Assembly (NCBI RefSeq): GCF_009695635.1
Contig: NZ_VUNN01000015.1
Span: 1 to 59,355, forward strand
DNA: 59,355 nt
Direction: 5' to 3'
Origin: Bullifex porci
GTDB taxonomy: Bacteria > Spirochaetota > Spirochaetia > Sphaerochaetales > Sphaerochaetaceae
Shown: positions 8,918-17,741 of the stretch, in pieces
Layout: the number at the start of each line of letters is the position of its first letter
Position numbering within the stretch: the first letter of the stretch is position 1
Translations under genes and position numbers: made by a program
Notes under the pieces: generated by a model
What the model was told of the DNA's origin: nothing
What the model saw: the letters and a program-made list of their open reading frames with translations, nothing else
Databases searched by the model: none

Positions 8918-10246
8918 ATGAAATATGATATAGATACTATTGCAAAAGAAAGGTTTAATATTGTTTCTCTAAGAGAACATCAGAGGTTAGTAATAAATGA
9001 AATTATTTCAGGCTTTACAAAAGCTAATGGAGCTATGATAGTTGTTCTCCCAACAGGCGGTGGTAAAAGCCTATGCTTTCAGCTTCCAGCAATAGTTGCA
9101 GATGGGATCACAATTATAATCTATCCTATATTAGCTTTGATGAGAGATCAAAGTGCAGCATTAAAAAGATTAAATATAGAGCACTGTGTTTTAACAAGTA
9201 AAAGCAATAAGAAAAAAGCATTGCTCGATATACTCTCTAATAAAGCTAAGATTATAATTACTACTATGGAATCGTTAACAAATCCTTTGATACTAACATT
9301 CCTCTCTGCACAAAAGATATCATTAGTAGTATTTGACGAAGCACATACAGTGATTTCATGGGGTGAGAGCTTTAGACCCAAATACCTTGAAACAAAAAGA
9401 GTATTAAAGTTTTTAAAGCCTCAGCAAGTATTAGCTTTTACAGCAACTCTTGATAGCTACACAGAGTCAAAGCTATGTGAGCTACTATTTATTTCAAAGC
9501 CAAAGATAATTGCAGCATCTATGAATAGAGAAAATATAATTTATCATAGAATACGCTCTCTTTTTCCAATTATGGATATAGTTACACTTCTTAAGGCTTC
9601 TTCAACACGTCCTGCTATTGTCTTTACACGTTCAAGAAAAAGATGTGAGCAGCTTGCTATCCTGCTATCTCCATACTTTAAAACAATGTTTTATCATGCG
9701 GGTTTATCATCTGAAAAGAGACTTGAGATAGAGAAGCAATTCTATAAAAGCTCAGATAGCGTAATGTGTGCAACTATTGCATATGGGATGGGAGTTGATA
9801 AAAGAGATATTAAAACAGTAATTCATTATGATTTATCTCAAAGTGCTAGTGATTACCTTCAAGAGTCAGGAAGAGCTGGAAGAGATGGCTCTATAGTAAA
9901 TGCGTATGTATTAATTAAAGCAGATGAGGATAGTCCGTTAAAGAATCTCTTTTTAAGTAATAAATGTATTAGAGAAAGTTTAATTAATTTAATGGGGAAA
10001 AAGCTTATCGGAGAATGCCAAGGCTGTGATAGCTGTGAAAATAAATTTACACAAGCTTGGGGAGAAGAAAGAATATTAAAAGCTGCTAGGCACCTTCCCC
10101 TAGTCTTCAATACGTCTTCACTTAGTCAATATTTATTAAGGAAGAAGGAATTTAAAGGAATAAAAAAACTTGAGCTAGATAATGCTATTCATATTTTATT
10201 AGAGGAAAAGAAGCTTAAAAGTATCTTTTCTAAACTTTATTCTTAA
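8918..10246 (+). CDS. RecQ-family ATP-dependent DNA helicase (short form)
   Basis: Superfamily 2 helicase. Walker A is PTGGGKSLCFQLP near residue 45, the DEAH box is near 140, motif III is FTATL, and motif VI is QESGRAGRDG. After the helicase core there is a Cys cluster ECQGCDSCENK, the RecQ zinc-binding element. The protein stops at 442 residues, whereas typical RecQ is about 600. It lacks the full winged-helix and HRDC domains, so it resembles the short RecQ-like helicases. It probably acts in recombination or repair, though whether it replaces canonical RecQ here cannot be said. No clear ribosome binding site precedes the ATG. It is a single gene with neighbours on both sides having separate signals. 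Confidence 0.88.
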   Translation: MKYDIDTIAKERFNIVSLREHQRLVINEIISGFTKANGAMIVVLPTGGGKSLCFQLPAIVADGITIIIYPILALMRDQSAALKRLNIEHCVLTSKSNKKKALLDILSNKAKIIITTMESLTNPLILTFLSAQKISLVVFDEAHTVISWGESFRPKYLETKRVLKFLKPQQVLAFTATLDSYTESKLCELLFISKPKIIAASMNRENIIYHRIRSLFPIMDIVTLLKASSTRPAIVFTRSRKRCEQLAILLSPYFKTMFYHAGLSSEKRLEIEKQFYKSSDSVMCATIAYGMGVDKRDIKTVIHYDLSQSASDYLQESGRAGRDGSIVNAYVLIKADEDSPLKNLFLSNKCIRESLINLMGKKLIGECQGCDSCENKFTQAWGEERILKAARHLPLVFNTSSLSQYLLRKKEFKGIKKLELDNAIHILLEEKKLKSIFSKLYS

Positions 10247-10299
10247 ATATTAATATCTTTTTACAATCCTTTCTGATAGACTATTTTATGGAGGAGAAC

Positions 10300-11550
10300 A
10301 TGAAAGATATTAGCCATCTCTATGAGGGCCTATATGGCAAAAATTATAATAAAGAGGATATGGATGCTCGCTTTGAACACCTTTTAAAAGAGCATGAAAA
10401 GGAGTTTGGGAAAAAGGATAATGTTGCACTATTTTCAACAGCTGGTAGAACAGAATTAGCTGGCAACCATACAGACCATAACCTTGGTTTAGTAATTACT
10501 GGAACTATAAATTTAGATACAATCGCAGCTGTTTCATTAAGAGCTGATAGCAGAGTAATTCTAAAGAGTGAGGGCTTTCCAGTTGATGATGTAGATATCT
10601 CAGATCTATCTATTAAGGAGGAAGAAAAAAATACAACATCTTCCTTAATTAGAGGTATTGCAGATGCATTTACAAAGAGAGGATTAAAGGTTGGAGGCTT
10701 TGAAGCTAATACAACTACTAGAGTATTAAAGGGCTCAGGACTATCCTCCTCTGCTGCAATTGAAGTATTAATTGCTGAAATATTTAACAATCTATTTAAT
10801 AACGATGCACTTTCTCCTATTGAATTAGCAAAGATAAGCCAATATGCAGAAAATGTATACTTTGGTAAGCCATCAGGCTTAATGGACCAAATAGGATGTG
10901 CAAATGGTGGTATTGTAGGAATTGATTTCGAGGATGCCAAAAATCCAAAGGTTAAGGCTCTAGACGTTAACTTTAAGGATTATGGATATAACCTAGTAAT
11001 CGTTGATACTAAAGGTAACCATGCAGATTTAACTCATGAATATGCAGCTGTTCCAACAGAGATGAAGAGAGTTGCAGCTTACTTTGGAAAGAGTGTTTTA
11101 AGAGATGTTTCATTAAATGAGTTTATTAAAGCATTACCTGAAGCAAGAAAAGCTGTTAACAATGACAGAGCACTTTTACGAGCTTATCACTACCTAACAG
11201 AGAACCAAAGAGTTAATGATATGCTAGAGGCTTTAGAGAATAAGGATTTTGATTCCTACCTCAAGGGTGTCCAAGAGAGTGGTAATTCATCCTTCAGATT
11301 CTTACAAAACGTATATGCAGCAAGTGCACCACAGGAACAGGGACTTTCCATTGGAATTGCAATTAGTGAAGCAATTTTAAAGGATAAGGGTGTTGTAAGA
11401 GTACATGGTGGTGGCTTTGCAGGTACAATCCAAGCATACGTTCCAGATGATATTCTCGATGAATATATCACTCAAATGGATAATCTATTTGGTAAGGGTG
11501 CTTCTACACTACTCTCAATTAGAAGCCTTCCAACCTGTAGACTTTGTTAA
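10300..11550 (+). CDS. galK: Galactokinase
   Basis: Phosphorylates D-galactose to galactose 1-phosphate, the entry into the Leloir pathway. The galactokinase signature GRTELAGNHTDHNLG is near residue 45. The GHMP kinase ATP-binding loop KGSGLSSSAAIEV follows near 145, and the C-terminal motif is VHGGGFAGTIQAY. Length (416) is normal. An upstream in-frame ATG at 10288 exists, but the sequence GGAGGAG directly after it is the ribosome binding site for the ATG at 10300, so that start is chosen. No galT or galE is adjacent. It is convergent with the small gene 11552-11710, with a 1-nt gap. Confidence 0.93.
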   Translation: MKDISHLYEGLYGKNYNKEDMDARFEHLLKEHEKEFGKKDNVALFSTAGRTELAGNHTDHNLGLVITGTINLDTIAAVSLRADSRVILKSEGFPVDDVDISDLSIKEEEKNTTSSLIRGIADAFTKRGLKVGGFEANTTTRVLKGSGLSSSAAIEVLIAEIFNNLFNNDALSPIELAKISQYAENVYFGKPSGLMDQIGCANGGIVGIDFEDAKNPKVKALDVNFKDYGYNLVIVDTKGNHADLTHEYAAVPTEMKRVAAYFGKSVLRDVSLNEFIKALPEARKAVNNDRALLRAYHYLTENQRVNDMLEALENKDFDSYLKGVQESGNSSFRFLQNVYAASAPQEQGLSIGIAISEAILKDKGVVRVHGGGFAGTIQAYVPDDILDEYITQMDNLFGKGASTLLSIRSLPTCRLC

Positions 11551-11551
11551 G

Positions 11552-11710
11552 CTATTTATTTATATCAGTGCTGTTGCATTTATTGCAGCAGCATTTTTTT
11601 TCACTACTACAGCCGCAGCCACATGATGAGCACTTTCCATTCTTCTTTAGTGATCTAAAAGCTAATACTGCTAATAATATAACTACTAATAAAACAATTA
11701 TTGTTGCCAT
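11552..11710 (-). CDS. Small Cys-rich membrane protein, FeoB-associated type
   Basis: A 52-residue protein. The N-terminus is one hydrophobic helix (ATIIVLLVVILLAVLAF), then RSLKK, then a Cys-rich tail with eight Cys (CSSCGCGC, a Lys-rich gap, CCC, and one more C). This arrangement matches the small FeoB-associated Cys-rich membrane proteins usually found beside the ferrous iron transporter FeoB. AGGAGA sits 8 nt before the ATG, which supports translation. No feoA or feoB is in the window, so the assignment rests on composition and topology only. The tail could bind iron, zinc or another soft metal. The gene lies in the 258-bp gap between galK and the MATE gene. Confidence 0.65.
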   Translation of the reverse strand: MATIIVLLVVILLAVLAFRSLKKNGKCSSCGCGCSSEKKCCCNKCNSTDINK

Positions 11711-11792
11711 TTTTAATCTCCTGTTAGTCAAAACTAACTATAATAATAAATAATAAGATAATCAACTACTTATTATTTTTTTCCAAGCTTAC

Positions 11793-11798
11793 TATAAT
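11793..11798 (+). promoter_or_regulatory. Predicted -10 box of the MATE gene
   Basis: A perfect TATAAT ends 10 nt before the ATG at 11809. The matching -35 (TTATTA, 17 bp upstream) is weak. There is no ribosome binding site, so the mRNA would have a leader of about 4 nt or none. Confidence 0.45.
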
Positions 11799-11808
11799 AT
11801 GCGACTGT

Positions 11809-13155
11809 ATGACTAAACAAATTGAGAAAAATGCTATTGTAGAGGGACCAATTTGGAAAGCAATACTTTATTTCTTCTTTCCAATACTCTTTGGAACATT
11901 CTTTCAGCAGCTATATAATACAGTTGATGCAGTTATTGTAGGACAGTTCTTAGGTAAGCAGGCCTTAGCAGCAGTAGGCGGTGGAACTAGTACAATTATT
12001 AATCTACTTATTGGCTTCTTCACCGGTCTTGCATCTGGTGCTAGCGTAGTTATATCCCATCGCTATGGCTCAGGAAATATTGACAAGACAAAGCAAGCTA
12101 TAAATACAGCAATGGCTATATCAATAGCTAGTAGCATAATTATTACAGCTGTTGGACTACTAACAGCAAAGGCATCACTGGAAATTATTAAAACACCAGA
12201 TGATATACTACCTCAAGCATTAAAATATATGAGGATATATTATGCTGGCTCTACTGCACTTGTAGTATATAATATGGGAACAGGAGTATTTAGAGCACTT
12301 GGAGACTCAAGGCACCCTCTCTACTTTTTAATAATAGGCTGTATTTGTAATATTATATTAGATATTATCTTTATTGGCGCCTTTAAAATGGGAGTTGAAG
12401 GAGCTGCATTCGCAACTGTAATATCACAAGCTATCTCTATGCTATTAACTCTTGTAAGCTTAGCTAAGCTTAAAGATGGTCTTAAATATAGAGTATTAGA
12501 GAGTCGATTCAACATAACAGAATTAAAGGAGATGCTTAGAATTGGACTTCCTTCTGGTATTCAGTCAATGCTCTATACACTATCAAATCTATTAATTCAA
12601 AGTAGTGTAAATGGCTTTGGAACAGATACAGCTGCAGCCTGGGCTGCATATGGAAAGCTCGATTGCATGTTCTGGATGATAATAAATGCCTTTGGTATAG
12701 CAATAACAACCTTTGTAGGTCAAAACTATGGAGCTGGTAAAACAGATAGAGTAAGGAAGGGAGTAAGAACAACAATACTATTTGCAGGCGGCACAACAAT
12801 AGTTATTTCCTTAATCTACTGTCTCTTTGCTCGATATGCATATATGCTATTTACTCAAGATGAAAATGTAATAAATATTGGTGTTGAGATCATATATATT
12901 ATTGCTCCAACCTTTATTACATATATTACTGTAGAAATACTATCTGGCACTATTAGAGGAGCAGGTAAGGCGTTAGTTCCAACTGTAATTTGTTTAACAG
13001 GTATTTGTGGTATTAGAGTTCTATGGGTATGCATTGTCTCACCACTTATTGGAACACTTTCTTCAGTAATAGTTTGTTATCCAATTACTTGGGTAATTAC
13101 TTCAATACTATTCTTAACCTATTATAAAAAAGGTAAGTGGCTTAATAATAATTAA
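11809..13155 (+). CDS. MATE family efflux transporter
   Basis: Membrane antiporter of 448 residues with about 12 predicted transmembrane helices, built as two similar halves. The N-terminal segment ILYFFFPILFGTFFQQLYNTVDAVIVGQFLG is the typical first-helix region of the NorM/DinF-type MATE superfamily, and AAVGGGTSTIINLLIGFFTGLASGASVVISHRYG follows as expected. It exports cationic drugs or metabolites using a Na+ or H+ gradient; the substrate cannot be told. It ends at a hairpin shared with the convergent thrC gene. Confidence 0.92.
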   Translation: MTKQIEKNAIVEGPIWKAILYFFFPILFGTFFQQLYNTVDAVIVGQFLGKQALAAVGGGTSTIINLLIGFFTGLASGASVVISHRYGSGNIDKTKQAINTAMAISIASSIIITAVGLLTAKASLEIIKTPDDILPQALKYMRIYYAGSTALVVYNMGTGVFRALGDSRHPLYFLIIGCICNIILDIIFIGAFKMGVEGAAFATVISQAISMLLTLVSLAKLKDGLKYRVLESRFNITELKEMLRIGLPSGIQSMLYTLSNLLIQSSVNGFGTDTAAAWAAYGKLDCMFWMIINAFGIAITTFVGQNYGAGKTDRVRKGVRTTILFAGGTTIVISLIYCLFARYAYMLFTQDENVINIGVEIIYIIAPTFITYITVEILSGTIRGAGKALVPTVICLTGICGIRVLWVCIVSPLIGTLSSVIVCYPITWVITSILFLTYYKKGKWLNNN

Positions 13156-13182
13156 GGGAGAGCTTTTAAACTCTCCCCTTAG
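13152..13182. terminator. Hairpin between convergent MATE gene and thrC
   Basis: AAGGGAGAG and CTCTCCCCTT pair around a CTTTTAAA loop. T-runs on either side are weak, so it is a modest bidirectional terminator. Confidence 0.5.
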
Positions 13183-13185
13183 CTA

Positions 13186-14445
13186 TTATTTAAATAGCTC
13201 CTTGTAGTCAGTACCAATCTCAGTGAAGGTACTTGGCATATTAACTAGCTTTGCTAATGCTGGTGGCATTTCTACTGTCTTATTAATTAATGGCTCAACT
13301 ACAGTTTCAAATTTAGCAGGATGTGCTGTTGAAACTATAATAGTTGGTTCACTATTAAAATGATCAAGTCTTACACGCTCTGCACATGCAGTATGTGGAC
13401 AAAGCACATAGCCTTCCTTAGCATATTCATCCTTAATAGTTTTCTTAATCTCTTCATCACTAACAGAGTAAGCAGTAACATTTTCCTTCATCTTCTCATA
13501 GCTATCAAAGAGGTTAAAGAGTCTTTCCATATTAGATGGAGCACCTACATCCATTGCATTTGCTAAAGTCTTAACACTATCTCTAGGACGATATACACCA
13601 CTTGATAAATACTCTGGGATAGTAGTATTAGCATTAACTGCTAGAACTATTCTTTCAATTGGAGCTCCAATAGCTTTAGCCCAGAAAGCACCAGTACAGT
13701 TACCAACATTACCTGATGGAACAATTATTACAGGCTTCTTTCCACATCTCTTTTGATAAAGCATTGAAGCATATACATAGTAAACCATCTGAGGAAGGAG
13801 TCTTCCTAGGTTAATAGAGTTAGCACTTGAAAGATTCTTTAATTCAGGATCAACGAAGGCACTCTTAACCATTCTTTGGCAATCATCGAAGGAGCCTCTA
13901 ACCTCATATGATGAGATATTATCATCCCAACAGGTTAGCTGTCTTCTCTGACGCTCAGCAACTCTTCCCTTTGGGAATAATACCTTAACAGAGAGATTCT
14001 GTCTCTTATGGAATGCTGATGCAACAGCACCACCTGTATCACCACTAGTAGCAACTAAGATACAAAGCTTTTCACCCTTCTTTACTAATAGCTTCTCCAT
14101 TGAGAAGGATAAGAATCTTGCACCAAAATCCTTAAAAGCAGAGGTTGGTCCATGGAAAAGCTCTAATACAGATGTATCCTTAAGCTCTCTTAGCTCAACT
14201 GGAAAGTTAAATGCGCCCTTACAAATATCTAAAAGCTCATCTAATAGCTCATCACCCTCGAAGAAAGGCTTTAGTGTCTCATAGGCAAAGGTAGGATAGT
14301 CTAATTCTAAGCTAACACTCTTTGAGAGAGTAGGAAGCTGTGATGGTACGAATAAGCCACCATCTGCAGCTAAGCCCTTTAATATAGCCTGTGAAGCAGT
14401 GAGCTTTATATCTCTATTTTTATCACGTGTTGAATAGTAATACAT
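13186..14445 (-). CDS. thrC: Threonine synthase
   Basis: PLP enzyme converting O-phosphohomoserine to threonine. It is 419 residues. The PLP lysine lies in HGPTSAFKDFGARFLS near residue 110, and the substrate/phosphate loop is VATSGDTGGAVASAF. VIVPSGNVGNCTGAFWAK is the second conserved loop. AAAGGAG precedes the ATG. It is 14 nt downstream of thrA on the same strand, forming a thrA-thrC operon. A homoserine kinase gene (thrB) is not in the window. Confidence 0.96.
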   Translation of the reverse strand: MYYYSTRDKNRDIKLTASQAILKGLAADGGLFVPSQLPTLSKSVSLELDYPTFAYETLKPFFEGDELLDELLDICKGAFNFPVELRELKDTSVLELFHGPTSAFKDFGARFLSFSMEKLLVKKGEKLCILVATSGDTGGAVASAFHKRQNLSVKVLFPKGRVAERQRRQLTCWDDNISSYEVRGSFDDCQRMVKSAFVDPELKNLSSANSINLGRLLPQMVYYVYASMLYQKRCGKKPVIIVPSGNVGNCTGAFWAKAIGAPIERIVLAVNANTTIPEYLSSGVYRPRDSVKTLANAMDVGAPSNMERLFNLFDSYEKMKENVTAYSVSDEEIKKTIKDEYAKEGYVLCPHTACAERVRLDHFNSEPTIIVSTAHPAKFETVVEPLINKTVEMPPALAKLVNMPSTFTEIGTDYKELFK

Positions 14446-14459
14446 TTCTTTCTCCTTTA

Positions 14460-16853
14460 TCAGAGTATTCCTGCACCAATGTAAATGGCCAGTCTAAGTA
14501 GGTCTGCAAAAACGCCACCCGCTGTAACCTCTCTACCAGCACCTGGGCCCTTAATTACTAGTGGTTGGCTTTCAACATAACGACTTGTAACGAATGTTAT
14601 CACATTATCGGTTCCTGATGCACTTGCAAATGGATGGTTTGCACCAAAGGATTCAAGAGAAACTGAGCACTTTCCGTTGTCTACTCGACCAACATATCTA
14701 ATTACCTCACCCCTATCCTTTGCTTCCTTATACTTGGTGTATATCTCATCATCCATCTCAGAGAGCCTTGATAAGAACTCCTCCTTAGAGGCATCCTTAA
14801 GCTTGTCAGGAACTAATGAGGTAATATTAAGGTTCTCAAGCTCTACATCTAAACCAATTTCACGAGCTAGGATAACTGTCTTTCTAGCTACATCCATACC
14901 AGATAGATCATCACGAGGATCTGGCTCTGTATATCCCATCTCCTTAGCCTGTAAAACTAGCTGAGAGAATGGAACAGTACCATCGTAACGATTAAATAGC
15001 CATGATAATGTACCAGATAGCATACCCTCTATCTTCTTAACCTCATCACCTGTTTGGATTAAGTCATTAAGTGTATTAATAACTGGTAGACCAGCACCTA
15101 CTGTAGTCTCATACAAAAATCTTTTTCCAGTTCTCTTACAGGTTTCGAACATCTCCTTATAATAAGAATAGGAGCCTGTTGCAGCCTTTTTATTAGGAGT
15201 AATTACGTGGAACTTCTCTAAGAAACGAGAATACATACTAGCTAGCTCATTACTTGTTGTGCAATCAACAAGAACAGAGTGTGGATAGTATTCAGAGCCT
15301 ACATGAGCTAAGAACTTATTTAAATCATATTCCTGAGATGCAACCTCAAATAGCTCTCTCCACTTAGAAAGGTCAATACCCTCCTCACTTAAAAGCATTC
15401 TAGAGGAACTAGCAATTGCACGGATTCTAATATCAAGACCAAATTGATCCTGTAGACGTTCCTTTTCACTTGCAATCTGGTTCAAAAAGGTTCCACCGAT
15501 ATTACCTGGTCCAAAGACACCAACAGACATTGTTTGTGCAGATAAAAAGAATGATGCATGAACCTGAGAAAGTGCCTTAAGCGAGTCACATTCTCTAATA
15601 ACTGCAGAAATATTTCTTTCTGAAGAGCCCTGAGCGATAGCAGAGATGTTTACACCTGCCTTAGCAAGTGCAGAGAAGAACTTACCAGATACACCGATTT
15701 GTCCACTCATCACATCACCAACTGCAGCAAGGATTGCCATATTACTAACTGCGCTAATAGATCCAATTTGATGGTTATTAAGCTCGCTCTCAAATTCATA
15801 TCTCGCACAAGCAGCAGCCATAGTTACTTGAGAAGATGGAACTGCAAAACAAATTGAATACTCACTAGAAGCCTGGCTTATGAGAATTACAGAAATACCT
15901 TCCCTTCTAAGAGCTGTAAATAGACGAGAGGAAATACCAGGAATACCAGACATACCAGCACCTTCGATGTTGATAATCGAAATATCTCTCATGACAGAGA
16001 AGGCCTTAATTGGGAATCGTCTATCCTGGACACTCTTTTTATCTGTAATAATAGTTCCCTTACTTGTGATATCACCCCAGAACTTTAGTTCTATAGGAAT
16101 TCCCTGGCTTTGAGCTGGAATAAAGTAGTGAGGATGAACAATAGGAGCACCAAAGAAGCTTAACTCAGTTGCTTCAGCAAAAGAAAGACGCTCAATAACC
16201 TTAGCAGAAGGTATATCCTTCTTTCTTGCAGTACATAAAAGTGATCTATTATTCCAAAAGGTTAGTGCACCACCTGCATTAACTGCACATAGACATGCAG
16301 TATATTCACTCTCACCCTCATGGCTTAAAACCTTAATTTTAGGCTGGATTAAATCGCCATAGATGAATGTAGCTCCCCTTGTGAAGCTCTTTTGTCTAAC
16401 AGCCTTATCTGCAGCAATTAGTGAAGCTGTTATTCCATTTGAATTAAAATATGCAGATGCAATTAAAGCTAAGTAATAGCTTGTTAATGAAGCAAAATAT
16501 TTTAATGTACTCTCAGAAATATCCTCTAAGAGCCATACAGACCTAAGGATATCTTCCATATCCTCAAAGCCCTTTCGAATTAACGATGAAACTATTTCAT
16601 CTCTAATGTTTAGTTTTGATGACAAATCTAGCCAAGCAAGCTGAGATTGCTCTAAGGAAGACCATAAAATCTCATCCTTTTTCTTTGCACTCTCTAAAAG
16701 ACCAGATAAACATAACGGACCTTCATGCACTGGAGAAATAACATATACTTGACTCTCTTCTGTTGATGAAGAGTGTATCTTTAAAAGCTTTTCATATCCT
16801 TCAGGTATACAGAGCATTACGCCTTCAAGCGCATGTACTCTTAAGTCATCCAT
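14460..16853 (-). CDS. thrA: Aspartokinase-like/homoserine dehydrogenase fusion with degenerate kinase half
   Basis: 797 residues, laid out like bifunctional ThrA. The kinase-like N-terminal half (about 1-290) keeps the ThrA region RLSFAEATELSFFGAPIVHP. It lacks the KFGGTS lysine loop at its start (RVHALEGVMLC stands there), lacks the RGE motif, and has LSHEGESEYTACL where LGRNGSDYSA is expected. Two ACT-type regulatory repeats follow (about 290-450). The homoserine dehydrogenase half (about 455-797) looks intact: GVFGPGNIGG nucleotide loop, TPNKKAA, GAGLPVINTL and GYTEPDPRDDLSG. Inference: it reduces aspartate semialdehyde to homoserine under ACT-mediated feedback control, and aspartate phosphorylation is done by another enzyme. 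There is no sign of frameshift, so this is family drift rather than recent damage. Confidence 0.88.
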   Translation of the reverse strand: MDDLRVHALEGVMLCIPEGYEKLLKIHSSSTEESQVYVISPVHEGPLCLSGLLESAKKKDEILWSSLEQSQLAWLDLSSKLNIRDEIVSSLIRKGFEDMEDILRSVWLLEDISESTLKYFASLTSYYLALIASAYFNSNGITASLIAADKAVRQKSFTRGATFIYGDLIQPKIKVLSHEGESEYTACLCAVNAGGALTFWNNRSLLCTARKKDIPSAKVIERLSFAEATELSFFGAPIVHPHYFIPAQSQGIPIELKFWGDITSKGTIITDKKSVQDRRFPIKAFSVMRDISIINIEGAGMSGIPGISSRLFTALRREGISVILISQASSEYSICFAVPSSQVTMAAACARYEFESELNNHQIGSISAVSNMAILAAVGDVMSGQIGVSGKFFSALAKAGVNISAIAQGSSERNISAVIRECDSLKALSQVHASFFLSAQTMSVGVFGPGNIGGTFLNQIASEKERLQDQFGLDIRIRAIASSSRMLLSEEGIDLSKWRELFEVASQEYDLNKFLAHVGSEYYPHSVLVDCTTSNELASMYSRFLEKFHVITPNKKAATGSYSYYKEMFETCKRTGKRFLYETTVGAGLPVINTLNDLIQTGDEVKKIEGMLSGTLSWLFNRYDGTVPFSQLVLQAKEMGYTEPDPRDDLSGMDVARKTVILAREIGLDVELENLNITSLVPDKLKDASKEEFLSRLSEMDDEIYTKYKEAKDRGEVIRYVGRVDNGKCSVSLESFGANHPFASASGTDNVITFVTSRYVESQPLVIKGPGAGREVTAGGVFADLLRLAIYIGAGIL

Positions 16854-16883
16854 AAAAACCTCCGATAATCTCTAGAGACAAAT

Positions 16884-16905
16884 ATGAGCCCTGCTATAGG
16901 GCTCA
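16884..16905 (-). terminator. Terminator hairpin of rpmB
   Basis: ATGAGCCC and its complement form an 8-bp stem with a short loop just past the rpmB stop on the minus strand. The T-run is poor, so some read-through into thrA is possible. Confidence 0.55.
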
Positions 16906-16929
16906 TACTCTTTGGAAAGATAAGTAAGA

Positions 16930-17160
16930 TTATACTACTTTCTGGAACTTTCCGCTTCTAAGACAACGTGTGCAAACCTTAATTGTCTTTGGAGTACCAT
17001 TAATCATAGTCTTAATGGTTACAAGGTTTGGGCGGAACTCTCTCTTCTTTGTTACACCAATATGCTGACCAACACCACCGTCTTTCTTAGCTTGACCTTT
17101 ACGAGGAACTACCTGTCCAGCAACAGTACCCTTACCGCAAATATCACATCTTCTTGCCAT
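16930..17160 (-). CDS. rpmB: 50S ribosomal protein L28
   Basis: A 76-residue protein of the large ribosomal subunit. It starts MARRCDICGKG and ends in KVCTRCLRSGKFQKVV. The two CxxC pairs (CDIC and CTRC) show the zinc-binding form of L28. The frame extends 12 nt to a GTG, but AAGGTGG is placed for the ATG at 17160. It stands as a single gene, divergent from the unknown gene at 17319. Confidence 0.96.
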   Translation of the reverse strand: MARRCDICGKGTVAGQVVPRKGQAKKDGGVGQHIGVTKKREFRPNLVTIKTMINGTPKTIKVCTRCLRSGKFQKVV

Positions 17161-17318
17161 GATTATATCCACCTTAATCTGTGTTATTTTTTCTATTCGG
17201 GCGGCTTCTCAATATCATCTGTTCGAGCATATACAGTGAAAGTGAGAGGTCGCAACTATTTGACTTTATCAAATATTCATAGGTTTTGTAAATACTCTTT
17301 CTATTCATTTTTCCATTC

Positions 17319-17741
17319 ATGAAGTATTATTTTCATATGACTGAAAATATTTTTGCTCTCACCTGTGATAAAGACTTTGAAAATAAGCTATTCTTGCTAA
17401 GGAAAAAGCTATTCAAGCTTTCAGATGATGAGACTATTTTCGCCCTACCTCCATATATTATTTTAGGAAAAACAGAGAAGAGAAGCTTTGATAGAAAGCA
17501 CTACAACCTAAAGCTTTTTTTTGATGGAAGCTATGTTGATAGTGAATATGGAAAGCTATTAACAGCTCATGATGATAAAGAATTGAAAGAAATCCAAAAA
17601 AGCTTAAATATTACTCCCTCCCCTGTTGGAATATATATTTCTAAGCGTGCATTACCAACCTTAGAGGAGCCTCTTATTTCTAAGCATCAGCGCTTAGTAC
17701 TACTTAAGAGCTTTCAAGATGGATTTATAGTTTTACAATAG
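17319..17741 (+). CDS. Hypothetical protein, 140 residues
   Basis: Not recognised. It is a soluble, charged protein without signal peptide or membrane segment. The middle contains ETIFALPPYIILGKTEKRSF, and the end contains VGIYISKRALPTLEEPLIS followed by KHQRLVLLKSFQDGF. There is no clear ribosome binding site. A second in-frame ATG at 17337 could be the true start. Its last 28 nt overlap the convergent nth gene. Codon use resembles its neighbours, so I consider it a real gene of unknown function. Confidence 0.6.
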   Translation: MKYYFHMTENIFALTCDKDFENKLFLLRKKLFKLSDDETIFALPPYIILGKTEKRSFDRKHYNLKLFFDGSYVDSEYGKLLTAHDDKELKEIQKSLNITPSPVGIYISKRALPTLEEPLISKHQRLVLLKSFQDGFIVLQ

